Shown here one piece after another: positions 61,893 through 64,000 of a stretch of 64,000 bases of DNA. This DNA comes from Colwellia sp. MB3u-41 (lineage in GTDB: Bacteria; Pseudomonadota; Gammaproteobacteria; Enterobacterales; Alteromonadaceae). The notes under the pieces are model-generated. The model saw only the letters and a program-made list of their open reading frames with translations, was not told the origin of the DNA and did not search any database. Position numbers and translations under genes: made by a program. Position 1 is the first letter of the stretch. Each line of letters starts with the position of its first letter. The stretch spans positions 1 to 64,000 of the forward strand of contig NZ_JACGUT010000048.1 in the NCBI RefSeq assembly GCF_014076845.1, written 5' to 3'.

Positions 61893-62549
61893 TTAAAATT
61901 TCATTTCAGGAACATTATTGGGCACAATTAATTCACCTTCAGTGAGTTTTATAATTTCTTCAACACTCACACCAGGTGCGCGCTCTACTAAATGAAATTT
62001 ACCGTCTTTTATTTCAATAAAAGCTAAATCAGTCAGTACTCTTTTAATGCAGCCTTTACCGGTTAATGGCAAAGTACACTGAGAGAGTAATTTTGACACG
62101 CCATGCTTTGATGCATGGGTCATGGTCACAATAATATTATCAGCACCAGCCACTAAGTCCATTGCACCGCCCATACCTTTTATGAGTTTACCGGGGATCA
62201 TATATGAAGCGATGTTACCGTTTACATCAACTTCAAAAGCGCCAAGTACGGTCAAATCAACATGGCCACCACGGATCATCGCGAAAGACTCTGCGCTATC
62301 AAAGACAGAAGCGCCTTTTGCCATAGTAACTGTTTGTTTACCGGCATTAATTAAGTCGGCGTCAATCTCATCTTCAGTGGGAAATTGTCCCATGCCAAGT
62401 AAGCCATTTTCAGACTGCAACATAACTTCTATTCCTGCTGGAATGAAGTTAGCAACGAGTGTTGGAATGCCGATACCTAAATTAACGTAATAACCGTCTT
62501 GTAACTCTTGTGCCACGCGTTGTGCTAGTTGTTCTCTTGATAAAGCCAT
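61893..62549 (-). CDS. 3-oxoacid CoA-transferase subunit B
   Basis: 218 residues. The catalytic Glu lies in the motif LQSENGLLGMG; other signatures are YVNLGIGIPTLVANF and VTMTHASKHGVSKLL. With subunit A it moves CoA between acetoacetate and succinyl-CoA or acetyl-CoA (ScoB/AtoA type). Twenty-one bp behind subunit A. Confidence 0.93.
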   Translation of the reverse strand: MALSREQLAQRVAQELQDGYYVNLGIGIPTLVANFIPAGIEVMLQSENGLLGMGQFPTEDEIDADLINAGKQTVTMAKGASVFDSAESFAMIRGGHVDLTVLGAFEVDVNGNIASYMIPGKLIKGMGGAMDLVAGADNIIVTMTHASKHGVSKLLSQCTLPLTGKGCIKRVLTDLAFIEIKDGKFHLVERAPGVSVEEIIKLTEGELIVPNNVPEMKF

Positions 62550-62570
62550 GATTAAATCTCCAAAATTATT

Positions 62571-63278
62571 TTATGACTGAGCAATACGAACAGTGCGTTG
62601 TTCAATGCGTTTCTCAAAGGACCCTAAAATAAGGCGGTCAACGTAAATGCCAGGGGTATGAATTTGGTCAGGGTCTAATTCACCTGGTTCAACGATTTCT
62701 TCAACTTCAACAACAGTAATTTTACCTGCTGTTGCTGCCATGGGATTAAAGTTTCGTGCTGTTTTTCTATAAACCAAGTTACCGTAACGGTCTGCTTTCC
62801 ATGCTTTAATAATAGCAAAGTCGCCTTTAACAGCAGGTTCAAGGATATACATTCTTCCCTCTATTTCACGCTCTTCTTTACCTTCAGCTACAGGCGTCCC
62901 GTAACCTGTTGCTGTAAAAAAAGCGGGTATCCCAGCACCTCCGGCTCGCATTTTTTCTGCGAGTGTCCCTTGTGGTGTCAGTTCTACTTCTAATTCTCCA
63001 TTCATCATTTGGCGTTCAAACTCAGCGTTTTCACCCACATAAGAAGCAACAATTTTTTTGATTTGACGGTTTTGCAGTAATACACCCAAACCAAAATCAT
63101 CAACACCACAATTATTTGAAACAAGTGTTAACGCTTTAGTACCTTTACGTTTTATTTCACTAATTAGGTTCTCTGGAATACCACATAAACCAAAGCCACC
63201 TGAAATAACAGTCATACCGTCTTCAAGTCCTGCCATCGCTTCTTCGTAGCTTGATACTACTTTTTCAAATCCGGCCAT
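62571..63278 (-). CDS. 3-oxoacid CoA-transferase subunit A
   Basis: 235 residues. Signatures: [45 protein letters not shown], and [10 protein letters not shown]. Partner of subunit B; placed behind HMG-CoA lyase, whose product acetoacetate it activates. Confidence 0.93.
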   Translation of the reverse strand: MAGFEKVVSSYEEAMAGLEDGMTVISGGFGLCGIPENLISEIKRKGTKALTLVSNNCGVDDFGLGVLLQNRQIKKIVASYVGENAEFERQMMNGELEVELTPQGTLAEKMRAGGAGIPAFFTATGYGTPVAEGKEEREIEGRMYILEPAVKGDFAIIKAWKADRYGNLVYRKTARNFNPMAATAGKITVVEVEEIVEPGELDPDQIHTPGIYVDRLILGSFEKRIEQRTVRIAQS

Positions 63279-63343
63279 TATTCAATCCTCATTAAATTGA
63301 TATCTGCAGTGTATTTATAATACACTGCTATTTTTTATTATAT

Positions 63344-64000
63344 TTATGCTTGTGCGCGATACGCATTAGACACTTTAGATGAAGGTGTTTTACCTAATTT
63401 ATCACTGATAAACCAACCAGCACGTACTAATTTATCTAAATTGATACCCGTATCAATATTCAAACCATTCAATAAATAGACAACATCTTCAGTAGCAACA
63501 TTACCAGAAGCGCCTTTAGCATAAGGGCAACCACCTGATCCGGCAATGGCACTGTCAATAACAGCAATGCCATTTTGTAAAGCAGTGTAAATGTTAGTTA
63601 ACGCCTGACCATAAGTATCATGAAAATGAACGGCTAGCTTAGCTTTTGGTACAAGGGCACTTACCGCTTGCAGCATTTTCTGTACGCTCATCGGAGTACC
63701 AACACCAACCGTATCGCCAAGCGATATTTCGTAACAGCCCATCTTGTAAAGTTTTTCAGCAACTTCAGCGACTTGCTGTGGATCAACTTCACCTTCATAG
63801 GGACAGCCAACCACACAAGACACATAGCCACGTACTGGTATATTCGCTTGTTTTGCTGCGGTCATTATCGGTTCAAACCGTTCGAGACTTTCGGCAATAG
63901 AACAGTTAATGTTTTTCTGGCTAAAGGCTTCAGAAGCGGCACCAAATATGGCAACTTCATTAGCACTTACCGCAACAGCTGCTTCAAAGCCTTTCATATT
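63344..64000 (-). CDS. Hydroxymethylglutaryl-CoA lyase, C-terminal part (5' end outside window)
   Basis: The last 218 or so codons; the frame is still open at the window edge. Splits HMG-CoA into acetoacetate and acetyl-CoA, last step of leucine breakdown. Motifs: [43 protein letters not shown] (metal-binding His), and the signature [14 protein letters not shown] with the catalytic Cys. Likely the tail of a liu-type operon with the CoA-transferase genes. Confidence 0.94.
   Translation of the reverse strand, partial: NMKGFEAAVAVSANEVAIFGAASEAFSQKNINCSIAESLERFEPIMTAAKQANIPVRGYVSCVVGCPYEGEVDPQQVAEVAEKLYKMGCYEISLGDTVGVGTPMSVQKMLQAVSALVPKAKLAVHFHDTYGQALTNIYTALQNGIAVIDSAIAGSGGCPYAKGASGNVATEDVVYLLNGLNIDTGINLDKLVRAGWFISDKLGKTPSSKVSNAYRAQA

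Noticed and set aside
62122-62490. 122-codon plus-strand frame
   Set aside because: Antisense to the CoA-transferase subunit B gene.

Overview
The window looks like a chromosomal segment of a marine, psychrophile-type gammaproteobacterium, most likely Colwellia or a close relative (Alteromonadales). This is inferred from the low GC content, the tol-pal-cpoB / tRNA-Lys / nadA order, a TonB2-type operon carrying a second ExbB-like protein, two DUF3718 genes and an alanine symporter close to pntAB. I did no database search; family names come from motifs I can read.

Layout. 1-3430: the end of the Tol-Pal envelope operon (tolA 3' end, tolB, pal, cpoB). 3593-4460: four identical tRNA-Lys genes followed by 96-bp tandem units that hold decayed tRNA 3' halves. 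4586-5629: nadA. 5895-5984: tRNA-Ser, with a wrecked tyrosine-recombinase gene behind it. 7017-25859: an accessory signalling island with four sensor histidine kinases that share one type of kinase core, a CheY-like receiver, receiver-HD-GYP proteins (c-di-GMP phosphodiesterases) in two identical copies, one intact and one broken H-NOX gene, a YfiR-type periplasmic protein and an outer-membrane barrel. It also holds a RAYT fragment, a decayed IS66 element and other transposase fragments. 26708-27790: a four-helix membrane protein that resembles pentameric ligand-gated ion channels. 28074-30265: a pseudogene graveyard (IclR regulator, ECF sigma factor, anti-sigma factor, HupE/UreJ tail). 30472-38773: katG, a duplicated beta-helix lipoprotein and a TonB-dependent receptor. 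39068-41968: an alpha/beta hydrolase without the usual nucleophile, two DUF998 membrane proteins and a DUF3718 protein. 42206-47370: a six-gene TonB2 energy-transduction operon. 47626-50576: pntAB. 51467-52483: a PEP-CTERM protein lying between two copies of the pntB 3' end. 53126-60918: alanine symporter, DEAD-box helicase, a zinc-binding-type unknown, a diguanylate cyclase, a CPA2 antiporter and a patatin. 61118-61640: a second DUF3718 gene behind a predicted c-di-GMP-I riboswitch. 61893-64000: CoA-transferase A/B and HMG-CoA lyase (leucine and ketone-body catabolism).

How the parts fit. Cyclic di-GMP is the recurring theme: H-NOX plus HNOBA kinase, CHASE/PAS kinases and a YfiR/CHASE8 kinase next to receiver and HD-GYP output proteins, a GGDEF cyclase 30 kb away, and a c-di-GMP riboswitch. 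The most interesting unit is the H-NOX/HD-GYP island. Several kinases appear to share a small set of receivers, and the locus has been duplicated, internally deleted and partly homogenised. The second prominent signal is the riboswitch in front of a DUF3718 gene.
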